Positions 17,606 through 24,798 of a DNA stretch of 39,648 nt are shown here, piece by piece. The position numbers and the translations under genes are program-made. Each line of letters opens with the position of its first letter. Position 1 is the stretch's first letter. A model generated the notes under the pieces. That model did not search any database. It was given only the letters and a program-made list of their open reading frames with translations, and was not told where the DNA came from. The DNA comes from a candidate division WOR-1 bacterium RIFOXYB2_FULL_42_35. GTDB taxonomy: Bacteria > Margulisbacteria > WOR-1 > O2-12-FULL-45-9. The stretch covers positions 1 through 39,648 of the forward strand of contig MEUC01000033.1 in assembly GCA_001771545.1 (NCBI GenBank), given 5' to 3'.

Positions 17606-17634
17606 TTAGACAAAGGGGGAGGAGGGAAGGTTCC
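17606..17634 (-). promoter_or_regulatory. Autoregulatory ECF promoter of the sigma gene
   Basis: On the minus strand GGAACC (17634-17629), a 17-bp spacer and GTCTAA (17611-17606). It lies between the leuC stop codon and the sigma ATG at 17593. GGAAC/GTC boxes are the known signature of many self-activating ECF sigmas. Confidence 0.8.
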
Positions 17635-17635
17635 C

Positions 17636-18889
17636 TTAGACGTACTTTCTTGGGTCAGCGATTTTCCCTTCAATCACAGAGGCAGCAACTGTAGCAGGTG
17701 AGCCGAGGTAGATAAAAGCCTTGGTGTTGCCCATGCGGCCTAAAAAGTTTCTGTTTGCAGTGGAAATCACATTCTCCCCATCAGAAGGAACGCCGTTGTG
17801 TGTTCCTACACATGGTCCACAACCTGGGGTTACCGCAATTGCGCCAGCTTCGAGTAAGGTTTGATAGGTTCCGTCTTTAATCATCTCCAAAAGTATTTGG
17901 GTTGAGGCTGGAGCAATAATTAAGCGGCAACCAGCCTTGACTTTTTTACCCTTTAAAATCTTGGCAGCAATCTGAAAATCTTCTAATCTACCGTTAGTAC
18001 AAGTGCCAATAAAACCTTGTTGAATTGTAACATCCCCAAGTTGGGAAATCGGCACAACATTATCAACAGTGTGTGGCTTGGCGATTTGTGGTTCAAGTTT
18101 GGTCACATCAATTCCAATTGTTTTAGCGTATTTGGCCTCTTTATCCGCTGCCACAGGATTAACTTTTCGTTTAGAATGTTGTTTCACCCAATCAAGAACC
18201 TTTTTGTCAGCCTCCATCAGTCCAGCTTTGGCACCGCATTCGATAGCCATGTTGGAAATTGTGAATCTAGCGTCAACTGACAGGTCGGAAATAGTATCTC
18301 CACCAATTTCCAGTGCCATGTAAGTAGCTCCATCAGCCCCTATGTCGCCGATCAGCTTTAACACCATATCTTTAGAAGAAAGGCCCTTAGGTAACTTTCC
18401 ATTATAAACGACCTTAATAGTTTCAGGCACCTTGAACCAGAGTTTGCCGGATGCCCAGGCAGCGGCCAAGTCAGTTGAGCCAATCCCAGTTGAAAAAACG
18501 TTGATAGCGCCGTAAGTGCAGGTATGAGAATCTGCGCCAATAATTAAGTCGCCGGGAACCGCATGGCCTTGTTCCGGGGTAATTTGATGGCAAACACCGC
18601 AGCCAATATCATAAAGTTTTACCCCTTGCTCCAGGCAAAATTCCCTGATCTTTTTGTGTATAGCAGAAACTCCGGAATTAGGGGAAGGGGAACTATGGTC
18701 AATTATAATAGCTGCTTTGTCCGGGCGAAGAACTTTTTGAGCCTCCATCTTGCGGAAAGAATCAATGGCCACTCCAGAAGTGCCGTCTTGACCAATCATA
18801 AAATCAAGATCCGCAACCACAATGTCGCCGGCTTTGGCGGTTTTTCCTGCGTGGGAACCTAGGATTTTCTCGGCAATAGTTTGACCCAT
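17636..18889 (-). CDS. leuC: 3-isopropylmalate dehydratase large subunit (LeuC/homoaconitase family)
   Basis: 4Fe-4S hydro-lyase that isomerises isopropylmalate in leucine synthesis. The 417-residue length fits the short LeuC/AksD-like (HacA-type) subgroup rather than the about 465-residue enterobacterial form. Cluster ligands are visible in GTCTNGR and in PGCGPC, with GADSHTCTYG and GSTDLAAAWASGKLWFKVP as further family blocks. Members of this subgroup can act on isopropylmalate, homocitrate or methylmalate derivatives, so the substrate is not certain. The small subunit leuD is not adjacent, and no other leucine-pathway gene is in the window. The ATG overlaps the stop of the upstream TPR gene (TAATG), suggesting co-translation. 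Confidence 0.88.
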   Translation of the reverse strand: MGQTIAEKILGSHAGKTAKAGDIVVADLDFMIGQDGTSGVAIDSFRKMEAQKVLRPDKAAIIIDHSSPSPNSGVSAIHKKIREFCLEQGVKLYDIGCGVCHQITPEQGHAVPGDLIIGADSHTCTYGAINVFSTGIGSTDLAAAWASGKLWFKVPETIKVVYNGKLPKGLSSKDMVLKLIGDIGADGATYMALEIGGDTISDLSVDARFTISNMAIECGAKAGLMEADKKVLDWVKQHSKRKVNPVAADKEAKYAKTIGIDVTKLEPQIAKPHTVDNVVPISQLGDVTIQQGFIGTCTNGRLEDFQIAAKILKGKKVKAGCRLIIAPASTQILLEMIKDGTYQTLLEAGAIAVTPGCGPCVGTHNGVPSDGENVISTANRNFLGRMGNTKAFIYLGSPATVAASVIEGKIADPRKYV

Positions 18890-19812
18890 TATTTTCGTTT
18901 TTTCTTTTCCTTCTTGGTCTTTTCGATGTTTTCTTCAATAATGCGGGCCTTATCAATGAGGTAAGGATCAAGACCTTCCATCTCGTGAACTTGTTTAAGC
19001 AGTTTAATGGCTTTAGGATGATGGGCAATTTCAGCTAAGTCAAGCCTGGCTCTGGCAATCAGGTCTTTGTAAGGCAGCGGCATTTTAATGACTTCCAGCA
19101 GCAGCTTTTCTGCTCGGTTGAAGTCAGCTTTTTTGCCGCGGCGACAAAGGATTTCCGCTTTAACGACCTTGCCCTTATTACTAAAATAGTCATCAGGCCT
19201 AGCCTTCATTTCTTTTAAGGCAAAGTCAACGCATTTTAGGCTGGCGGCTAAATCGGCTGGCTGGCGGTATAACATTATCTCTGCTTTGGAAAGCAAAGCC
19301 CTGCCCCTGAAATACCAATGGGCTTCACTTTCTTTGACTACCCGGTTGATTAAATTAAGGGCTTTGGCCCAATCACCCTTTTCTTGGCGGGACAGGAGAA
19401 GTTCGGCTTCCACAATAAAGGCTTTAGCGGCAAAAAAATCAGAGACATCAGCCTTAAAGATTTTTCTGGCTCTTTCACACAGAGAGATTGCATCGCTAAA
19501 TTTTTCCGGAGAACCAATCATCAATTCGGCTTTGCCGATGAAGGCGCGAGCCCGTAAATATTCTGGAGCAGCGCGCAGTAATATTTGGTCGTATAAGCTC
19601 ATTGCCTTGGAGTAGTCTCCAGGCTCATTACGTCCGACTAAAAGATCGGCTATGCCGAACATGATTTCAGGAGCGTCAGCCCTATTGGGGTGTTGGCCTA
19701 ATATATTGCGATAACGTCTTAAAGCTTTGTTGATTTTTTCTTTTTCTGACGGAATAGGAAAACCAACTTCCTTGTCTACGATGTAACTCATCAAGGGAGA
19801 TAAAACGGCCAT
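18889..19812 (-). CDS. TPR-like helical repeat protein
   Basis: A 307-residue protein built almost wholly of paired helices of 34-40 residues, for example DYSKAMSLYDQILLRAAPEYLRARAFIGKAELMI, GDWAKALNLINRVVKESEAHWYFRGRALLSKAEIML and DFNRAEKLLLEVIKMPLPYKDLIARARLDLAEI. This is a tetratricopeptide-type solenoid used for protein contacts. It has no signal peptide or membrane helix and ends in a lysine-rich tail. I chose the start at 19812 because AAGGAGG lies six bases upstream, although the frame stays open to 19872. It is translationally coupled to leuC; a functional link is not obvious. The partner is unknown. Confidence 0.75.
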   Translation of the reverse strand: MAVLSPLMSYIVDKEVGFPIPSEKEKINKALRRYRNILGQHPNRADAPEIMFGIADLLVGRNEPGDYSKAMSLYDQILLRAAPEYLRARAFIGKAELMIGSPEKFSDAISLCERARKIFKADVSDFFAAKAFIVEAELLLSRQEKGDWAKALNLINRVVKESEAHWYFRGRALLSKAEIMLYRQPADLAASLKCVDFALKEMKARPDDYFSNKGKVVKAEILCRRGKKADFNRAEKLLLEVIKMPLPYKDLIARARLDLAEIAHHPKAIKLLKQVHEMEGLDPYLIDKARIIEENIEKTKKEKKKRK

Positions 19813-19891
19813 AAAAACCTCCTTATTAAAAACAAATTGCGAAACTATTAAATTGTTGTTATTCGCCCACAATTTAGCAATTTAGGTTGGT

Positions 19892-19920
19892 TTGCTAAGT
19901 AAGTATAAGTAATGTATAAT
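19892..19920 (+). promoter_or_regulatory. rnc promoter
   Basis: TTGCTA (19892-19897), a 17-bp spacer and a perfect TATAAT (19915-19920), with the ATG 10 bases further on and no Shine-Dalgarno. Confidence 0.65.
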
Positions 19921-19930
19921 ATATTGTCAA

Positions 19931-20713
19931 ATGGAACAGATTTCCCCGCAACGAGAAAAAGAGCTAGCAGAAATCGAAAAGAAACTAGACACCTTCTTTC
20001 TCAATAAGAATATTTTAAACCAATCTTTGACTCACAGTTCCTTTGGCCACGAAAAAAAGATCCCTGACAATGAACGCTTAGAGTTTCTTGGTGACGCAAT
20101 TTTAAAATTAGTGATCAGCGAGTATATCTATCATAAATTTCCTGAACGAGCAGAGGGAGACCTGACTAAAATTCGCGCTTCGGTCATTTCCGATGATACT
20201 CTGGCAATGATAGGCAAACAGCTGCTGCTAGGGGATTATTTGCTCTTAAGTCCCAATGAAAAAAGAAGTGGTGGAACTAAAAGAAAATCAAACCTTGCCA
20301 ACGCCTTTGAAGCAATTATTGGAGCGGTTTTTCTTGATGCCGGCCTTGGCAAGTCACGGGAAATGATCTTAAAACTTTTATCTCCGGAAATAGAAAAAAC
20401 CTCACAAGTTGGATATATTACCGACTATAAATCTACTTTGCAGGAATATACCCAAAAGAGAAAATGGGAGTTGCCGCGCTATCGGGTAATTAAAGAAACC
20501 GGACCCAGGCATCGGCGGGTTTTTTGGATGGAAGTAAAAGTTTGCGGTAAAAGATATGGGATCGGCAAGGGAAGGAACAAAAAAGAATCGGAGCAACGAG
20601 CAGCTACAAGGGCTTTGAACAATTTGAAAGCCGAGGAGTTGGGCGGCAGAAAAAAAGAAGGCAAGGGAATCAAGGGCTTGATTTCCAAAGTGAGAAAAAG
20701 GATTGGCGGCTAA
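19931..20713 (+). CDS. rnc: Ribonuclease III
   Basis: Double-strand-specific endoribonuclease that processes rRNA precursors and structured mRNAs. The 260-residue protein has the signature NERLEFLGD at 47-55, the second acidic cluster in NAFEAIIGAVFLDAG near 123-137, and a double-stranded RNA-binding domain from about 160 to 232 (DYKSTLQEYTQKRKW...KKESEQRAATRALNNL). A basic tail of about 28 residues follows and is longer than usual. The stop codon overlaps the start of pyrC (TAATG), so the two form one transcript. Confidence 0.95.
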   Translation: MEQISPQREKELAEIEKKLDTFFLNKNILNQSLTHSSFGHEKKIPDNERLEFLGDAILKLVISEYIYHKFPERAEGDLTKIRASVISDDTLAMIGKQLLLGDYLLLSPNEKRSGGTKRKSNLANAFEAIIGAVFLDAGLGKSREMILKLLSPEIEKTSQVGYITDYKSTLQEYTQKRKWELPRYRVIKETGPRHRRVFWMEVKVCGKRYGIGKGRNKKESEQRAATRALNNLKAEELGGRKKEGKGIKGLISKVRKRIGG

Positions 20714-22005
20714 TGGCAGCTTTATTGATTAAAAATGGCAGAGTAATTGATCCAGCCTCTGGGCTTGATGCGGTTCGTGATGTCTTAATTGAAGAGGGTA
20801 AAATTAAGTTTATTAAGACTAAACTACACAGTACCAAAGCCAAAATTATTGATGCAAAAGGGAAACTGGTTCTGCCTGGGCTCATTGATATGCATACCCA
20901 TTTACGTGATCCTGGCCGGCCAGACAAAGAAACAATTGCTTCCGGAACCAGAGCAGCAGCCAGGGGTGGTTTTACCACGGTTTGCTGTATGGCTAATACC
21001 GAACCGGTTCTTGATAGCCCGGCTTTAATTGAATACATTCGCACAAAAGCGGCTGCAACTGGAATGGTTAATGTTTATCCTATTGGTGCCGTTTCCAAAG
21101 GTTTAGCTGGTGAAGAATTAGTGGAAATGGGTTTAATGGCCGAAGAGGGGGCAGTTGCTTTCTCTGACGATGGCAAGCCTATCATGAAGGCAGACATGAT
21201 GCGACGTGCCCTTGAGTATTCCAAACAGTTTGGCTTGCCAATTATTGCCCATTGCGAAGACAGGGAATTAGCTCATGGTGGAGCCATGAATGAAGGGGCT
21301 CTATCCACGGCAATTGGTTTGCCCGGGATTCCGGCTCTTTCTGAAGAAATAATGGTTGCGCGTGATGTAATGTTGGCAAAGCATTACGGTCAAGTACATA
21401 TTGCCCACGTTTCTTCAGGAAAATCAGTAGATATTATTCGCCAAGCGAAAAAGAAAAATAGTTCCGTTAGTTGTGAAACTTGCCCGCACTATTTTTCTCT
21501 CACCGAAGAGGCCGTGGCTAATTATGATACCAACGCTAAGGTCAACCCCCCCTTGAAAACCGCTCAAGATGTTGCCGCGGTAATCAAAGGCTTAAAAGAT
21601 GGGACCATTGATGTGATTGCTACTGACCATGCTCCGCATAATGTTGAAGAAAAGAAGGTGGAATTTAATCGGGCAGCTTTTGGTTTGGTCGGGTTGGAAA
21701 CCGCTTTGGCTCTGGTTCTAACGAAGCTAGTTAACACAAAACATCTAACCCTGAAGGAGGCTGTTGCAAAATTAACCAGCGCCCCGGCCAAGATTCTAAA
21801 CTTTAAAAATAAAGGCAGAATTGCTGTTGGCGCTGATGCCGATGTAATTATTGTTGACCCCAAATCCGAGTGGGAAGTTGATCCTCTGCAATTTGCTTCC
21901 AAGAGTAAAAACACACCATTTACAGGCTGGAAACTTCAGGGAAAAGTCCTCTTCACTATTGTTGGCGGTAAGGTGGTGGTGAGAGATGGGAAACTACAGG
22001 ACTAA
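20713..22005 (+). CDS. pyrC: Dihydroorotase (class I)
   Basis: Zinc enzyme that closes carbamoyl aspartate to dihydroorotate in pyrimidine synthesis. At 430 residues it matches the longer, Gram-positive-type class I dihydroorotase. DMHTHLRDPG at 59-68 gives the first metal histidines (61 and 63), followed by conserved AHCED, HIAHVSS and ATDHAPH segments with further metal ligands and the catalytic aspartate. No other pyrimidine gene is nearby. It is translationally coupled to rnc, and its last 20 bases overlap the start of the next gene. Confidence 0.95.
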   Translation: MAALLIKNGRVIDPASGLDAVRDVLIEEGKIKFIKTKLHSTKAKIIDAKGKLVLPGLIDMHTHLRDPGRPDKETIASGTRAAARGGFTTVCCMANTEPVLDSPALIEYIRTKAAATGMVNVYPIGAVSKGLAGEELVEMGLMAEEGAVAFSDDGKPIMKADMMRRALEYSKQFGLPIIAHCEDRELAHGGAMNEGALSTAIGLPGIPALSEEIMVARDVMLAKHYGQVHIAHVSSGKSVDIIRQAKKKNSSVSCETCPHYFSLTEEAVANYDTNAKVNPPLKTAQDVAAVIKGLKDGTIDVIATDHAPHNVEEKKVEFNRAAFGLVGLETALALVLTKLVNTKHLTLKEAVAKLTSAPAKILNFKNKGRIAVGADADVIIVDPKSEWEVDPLQFASKSKNTPFTGWKLQGKVLFTIVGGKVVVRDGKLQD

Positions 22006-22690
22006 AATCCAAAGCTCAAAACTCAAAGCTCAAAATAAATCCCAACATCCAAATATTAAATTTTCGACTTTCAAATTTTGGATTTGGAGTTTGTTTGGAA
22101 TTTTGATCTTAGGATTTGGAATTTTCGCCATAGGCGGTTGTGGTGACCTTGCGGCTGATTTATCCAGCCTGATAGTTTCTCCTGCAAGTTCAACTGTTGG
22201 GATTAACACAACCAAAGCCTTTACTGTTGTGGGCAGAAACACCTCCGGCTATCTGGTTGAAGTAACCCCAACCTGGAGTGTAACTGGTGGGATAGGAACC
22301 ATTAATAGTTCGGGGATGTTTTCCGCCGGAACCTCTAATGGGTCAGGGGAAGTCGTGGCAACTTATGGGACAGTAACAGACGCTTCCTCGGTTACCGTAA
22401 CAGGCAATGGCTGGATCAAGGGCAGGGTTACAGATAATACCAGTGCCAGACCCAACAATTTAAAGGTTTATATTGATTCAACCTATTTTGATTTTACCAA
22501 TTCTACCGGTGATTATTCCATCTCTAATTTGCCAGCCGGAACTTATGAGGTTTGGACCGACACTGGGGCTCAGGGACAATATCGGCCTGCTTCTGCCGAG
22601 GTTACGGTAGGAAGCGGTGAGACAGTGACGCAGAATTTTAGTATCGAATATTATATAACTCCTACAACGACAACAACTCTAGACATCTAA
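21986..22690 (+). CDS. Lipoprotein with Ig-like and carboxypeptidase-regulatory-like domains
   Basis: A 234-residue predicted surface protein. Residues about 58-140 resemble a bacterial Ig-like (BIG2) fold (LIVSPASSTVGINTTKAFTV...PTWSVTGGIGTINSSGMF). Residues about 145-225 resemble a carboxypeptidase regulatory-like beta-sandwich (IKGRVTDNTSARPNNLKVYIDS...YSISNLPAGTYEV). A Thr-rich end follows. Residues 31-52 form a hydrophobic stretch ending in AIGGC, a likely lipobox with Cys52. The whole N-terminal region up to there is encoded by an AT-rich repeat, so the export signal seems repeat-derived. ATG at 21986 is the only in-frame ATG; TTG codons further in could also serve. Confidence 0.7.
   Translation: MGNYRTKIQSSKLKAQNKSQHPNIKFSTFKFWIWSLFGILILGFGIFAIGGCGDLAADLSSLIVSPASSTVGINTTKAFTVVGRNTSGYLVEVTPTWSVTGGIGTINSSGMFSAGTSNGSGEVVATYGTVTDASSVTVTGNGWIKGRVTDNTSARPNNLKVYIDSTYFDFTNSTGDYSISNLPAGTYEVWTDTGAQGQYRPASAEVTVGSGETVTQNFSIEYYITPTTTTTLDI
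22005..22128 (+). repeat. AT-rich inverted repeat forming the N-terminus of a lipoprotein gene
   Basis: The left arm consists of CAAAGCTCAAAACTCAAAGC and CCAAATATT words, and the right arm of TTTGGATTTGGAG and TTTTGATCTTAGGATTTGG words. It begins at the pyrC stop codon. The right arm is read as Phe/Ile/Leu/Trp-rich codons that make the hydrophobic core of the signal peptide. Confidence 0.6.
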
Positions 22691-22691
22691 T

Positions 22692-23042
22692 ATGATTGAA
22701 GATTTTTTTGATCCTGTTCTTGAAGGTCGTCGTATAGCTAATAGTTATTTAAGCAAGCGCGGGTGGACGCAAGAATGGCGCCGAACATTAAACCAACGGA
22801 TTCACCCTTCTTTTCAACGCCAAGAGTTTGAAGACAAGCAACGGCAATGCGATCAATTGGAAGAAGATGCCGAAGCCTTCCTAAGTGCAGAAGTTGAGCG
22901 CTGGCGCCACGACCATTCCCCTCAGGCTAAAGAAGTGCTGCGGACTATTCTAGCTGTTTTAGGTGGACGAACAGATTTGGGTTTTTTTGCTCAGAAGATT
23001 ATGGGCCATATTTCCAGGTACCTGGGACCTTTCCAGGTGTAG
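22692..23042 (+). CDS. Hypothetical protein
   Basis: A 116-residue protein I do not recognise. It is charged, rich in Arg, Glu and Gln, and probably mostly helical, with a stretch from about 45 to 75 (FQRQEFEDKQRQCDQLEEDAEAFLSAEVERW) that could form a coiled coil. There is no signal peptide or membrane segment. The ATG follows the stop of the preceding gene by one base and has no ribosome binding site, so coupled translation is likely if it is expressed. It could be specific to this lineage. Confidence 0.5.
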   Translation: MIEDFFDPVLEGRRIANSYLSKRGWTQEWRRTLNQRIHPSFQRQEFEDKQRQCDQLEEDAEAFLSAEVERWRHDHSPQAKEVLRTILAVLGGRTDLGFFAQKIMGHISRYLGPFQV

Positions 23043-23084
23043 CGAAAATCGTTCACCACTGTCCGAAATCTTGACACTCATTGA

Positions 23085-23160
23085 GTAAAGCGTAATGCTA
23101 ATGAGTAAGGCAAATACAATGTTTTTGCCGTTATAATAGCAAATATTTATTACGCTTTAC
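23085..23160. repeat. Nested inverted repeat upstream of the sigma-54 site
   Basis: GTAAAGCGTAAT (23085-23096) is the perfect reverse complement of ATTACGCTTTAC (23149-23160). Inside it GGCAAA (23109-23114) pairs with TTTGCC (23124-23129). The inner palindrome lies about 80-100 bp upstream of the predicted sigma-54 start site, where an enhancer-binding protein usually sits. Confidence 0.55.
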
Positions 23161-23183
23161 GTATTGCTTCATTCTTCCTCACC

Positions 23184-23200
23184 CTGGTAATAAGATTGCT
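23184..23200 (+). promoter_or_regulatory. Sigma-54 promoter of the PilP-like/secretin genes
   Basis: CTGGTAATAAGATTGCT has GG at 23186-23187 and GC at 23198-23199 with ten bases between. It matches the site before the second glnA at 20 of 21 bases. The predicted start (about 23211) is next to the ATG at 23213. Confidence 0.6.
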
Positions 23201-23212
23201 AATGGGATTAGT

Positions 23213-23617
23213 ATGATAAAAAGATTTGCTAAATTGCTCTCGATTATTTTTGTTGCTTTATTGTTGTCTTCTTGTGCACCGACTGAAAAAGAAATAGTGG
23301 CTAAAGAAACAGATGATGAGGTTTTTCTTGATGAATCGCAGCCCACTGTTGAGGCTGACTCACGTGCCCCTGTTTATGTGTACGGAAATGTGACAGGGGA
23401 GCAGTCAGAAGAATTAACTCTAAGCTTGAACAGCGAACCCCTTCTCCTGGCTAAAAGCTATGTGCGCTTGGTTGGCGTGGTCAGTGGGGTCAATAACATA
23501 GCTTTAATTGAAGTTGGGGGGAGGGGGTGTGTCATCGGTCAAGGTGAGAGTATTTGTGGATATAAGGTCAGCGATATTTACAATAGTAGTGTTACTCTGT
23601 CAAAGGAGAACAAATGA
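23213..23617 (+). CDS. Lipoprotein resembling PilP/GspC pilotin-like assembly proteins
   Basis: A 134-residue protein with a lipoprotein signal (FVALLLSSC, lipidated Cys21), an acidic linker (about 24-55) and a small C-terminal beta domain (LVGVVSGVNNIALIEVGGRGCVIGQGESICGYKVSDIYNSSVTL, about 86-130). The pattern of a value-binding beta strand, a reset turn and GYKV resembles the HR/PilP domain of type IV pilus and type II secretion systems, which contacts the secretin. The next gene, a secretin, overlaps it by 4 bases (ATGA), which supports the reading. Similarity is by pattern only. Two cysteines in the domain (about 108 and 116) could form a disulfide. Confidence 0.6.
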   Translation: MIKRFAKLLSIIFVALLLSSCAPTEKEIVAKETDDEVFLDESQPTVEADSRAPVYVYGNVTGEQSEELTLSLNSEPLLLAKSYVRLVGVVSGVNNIALIEVGGRGCVIGQGESICGYKVSDIYNSSVTLSKENK

Positions 23618-24783
23618 GAAATAGGCACAGGATTATTATAATAGCCTTATCAGTCTTTGTCGTGTCGTCAATGGCTATCGCTGAGCAATTGACTTCCCAG
23701 GTTAAATTTTCTGATGCAGCGGTTTTGGATGTTGTTCAGACCTTGGCCCAACAAGCCGGGCTTGATGTGGTTATAAGTGGTGATAATAATTTAACTCAAA
23801 ACAAGCGAACAACTTTGCAATTAAACAATGTTACCCCGGAGCAGGCCATTGATTATGTTTTAACAACTAATGGCCTGCAATATGAGAAAAGGGACAAGGT
23901 TATATTAATTTCAACTTTGGGCCAGGACCAATCCGCCAGCTCCTTTAGTAATGGTACGAAGGTATTTAAACTAAAGCATCTTTCTGCCAATAAGGTAGCT
24001 TCTCTTCTGGAAAAGATGATGCCCAGCCTAAAAGCTAGCTCTGGTTTAAGAGCCAACGTAATTATTTTACAGGGGAGGCCGGATCAACTTAAAGAAAGTG
24101 AAGAGTTAATTGTTGCTCTTGATCAGCCAATTCCCCAGATTCTGATTGAAAGCAAGGTTCTGGAGATTTCTACAGCAGACTCGCTGCGGTTGGGCATAGC
24201 TTATGGATCACAGGCAGGAGTTTTTAAGTTTTTAACCGATAAGGATACTAAGCGAACCAAATTGGCGGAAGATTTGCAAACAACGGTTAATGCCTTGATC
24301 GGCGAGGGCAAAGCTAAAGTTGTCGCCAATCCCAGGATTGCGACTTTAGATAACCATGAGGCTTTGATAAATATTGGCCGTCGTATTCCCTACGCAGTTC
24401 CGGTTAGCAGCGGATCAAACACTGTGCAATGGAGCGTTGAATATATTGATGCCGGAGTAAAGTTAAAGATCACCCCTTGCTTAGGGGAAGATGACCTGAT
24501 TATAACCTCAATTCAACCTGAGGTTTCTTCTATCTCAGAATGGAGAACAACTGCGGCAGGTGAGTTTCCTGTAATCTCTACGCGCAATGCCCAAGCAACC
24601 CTAAGAGTTAAAAATGGGGAGACAATTGTGGTTGGCGGATTGCTATCTGAAACAGAGCGAGAAAATGTTTCCAGGCTGCCGGTGTTGGGTTACTTACCTC
24701 TTGCCGGAGCGCTTTTTTCTAATAAGACCTTAGAAAAAGAAAAAACCGAAATAATTTTTATGATTACTCCGCACGTTATATAA
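23614..24783 (+). CDS. Secretin (PilQ/GspD family), short form
   Basis: Outer-membrane gate of a type IV pilus or type II secretion system. The 389-residue protein starts with a signal peptide (about 1-23) and an STN/secretin N0 domain (about 25-95, VVQTLAQQAGLDVVISGDNN). One N1-type domain follows (about 108-180, KVFKLKHLSANKVASLLEKMM), then the secretin core (about 200-389), including VVANPRIATLDNHEALINIG, the VEYIDAGVKLKITP segment and the closing VVGGLLSETERENVSRLPVLGYLPLAGALF. It is much shorter than typical PilQ (600-700 residues) and lacks AMIN domains and extra N domains. Pilus ATPase and platform genes are not in the window. Confidence 0.88.
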   Translation: MRNRHRIIIIALSVFVVSSMAIAEQLTSQVKFSDAAVLDVVQTLAQQAGLDVVISGDNNLTQNKRTTLQLNNVTPEQAIDYVLTTNGLQYEKRDKVILISTLGQDQSASSFSNGTKVFKLKHLSANKVASLLEKMMPSLKASSGLRANVIILQGRPDQLKESEELIVALDQPIPQILIESKVLEISTADSLRLGIAYGSQAGVFKFLTDKDTKRTKLAEDLQTTVNALIGEGKAKVVANPRIATLDNHEALINIGRRIPYAVPVSSGSNTVQWSVEYIDAGVKLKITPCLGEDDLIITSIQPEVSSISEWRTTAAGEFPVISTRNAQATLRVKNGETIVVGGLLSETERENVSRLPVLGYLPLAGALFSNKTLEKEKTEIIFMITPHVI

Positions 24784-24798
24784 AAGGGGAATTAAGGT

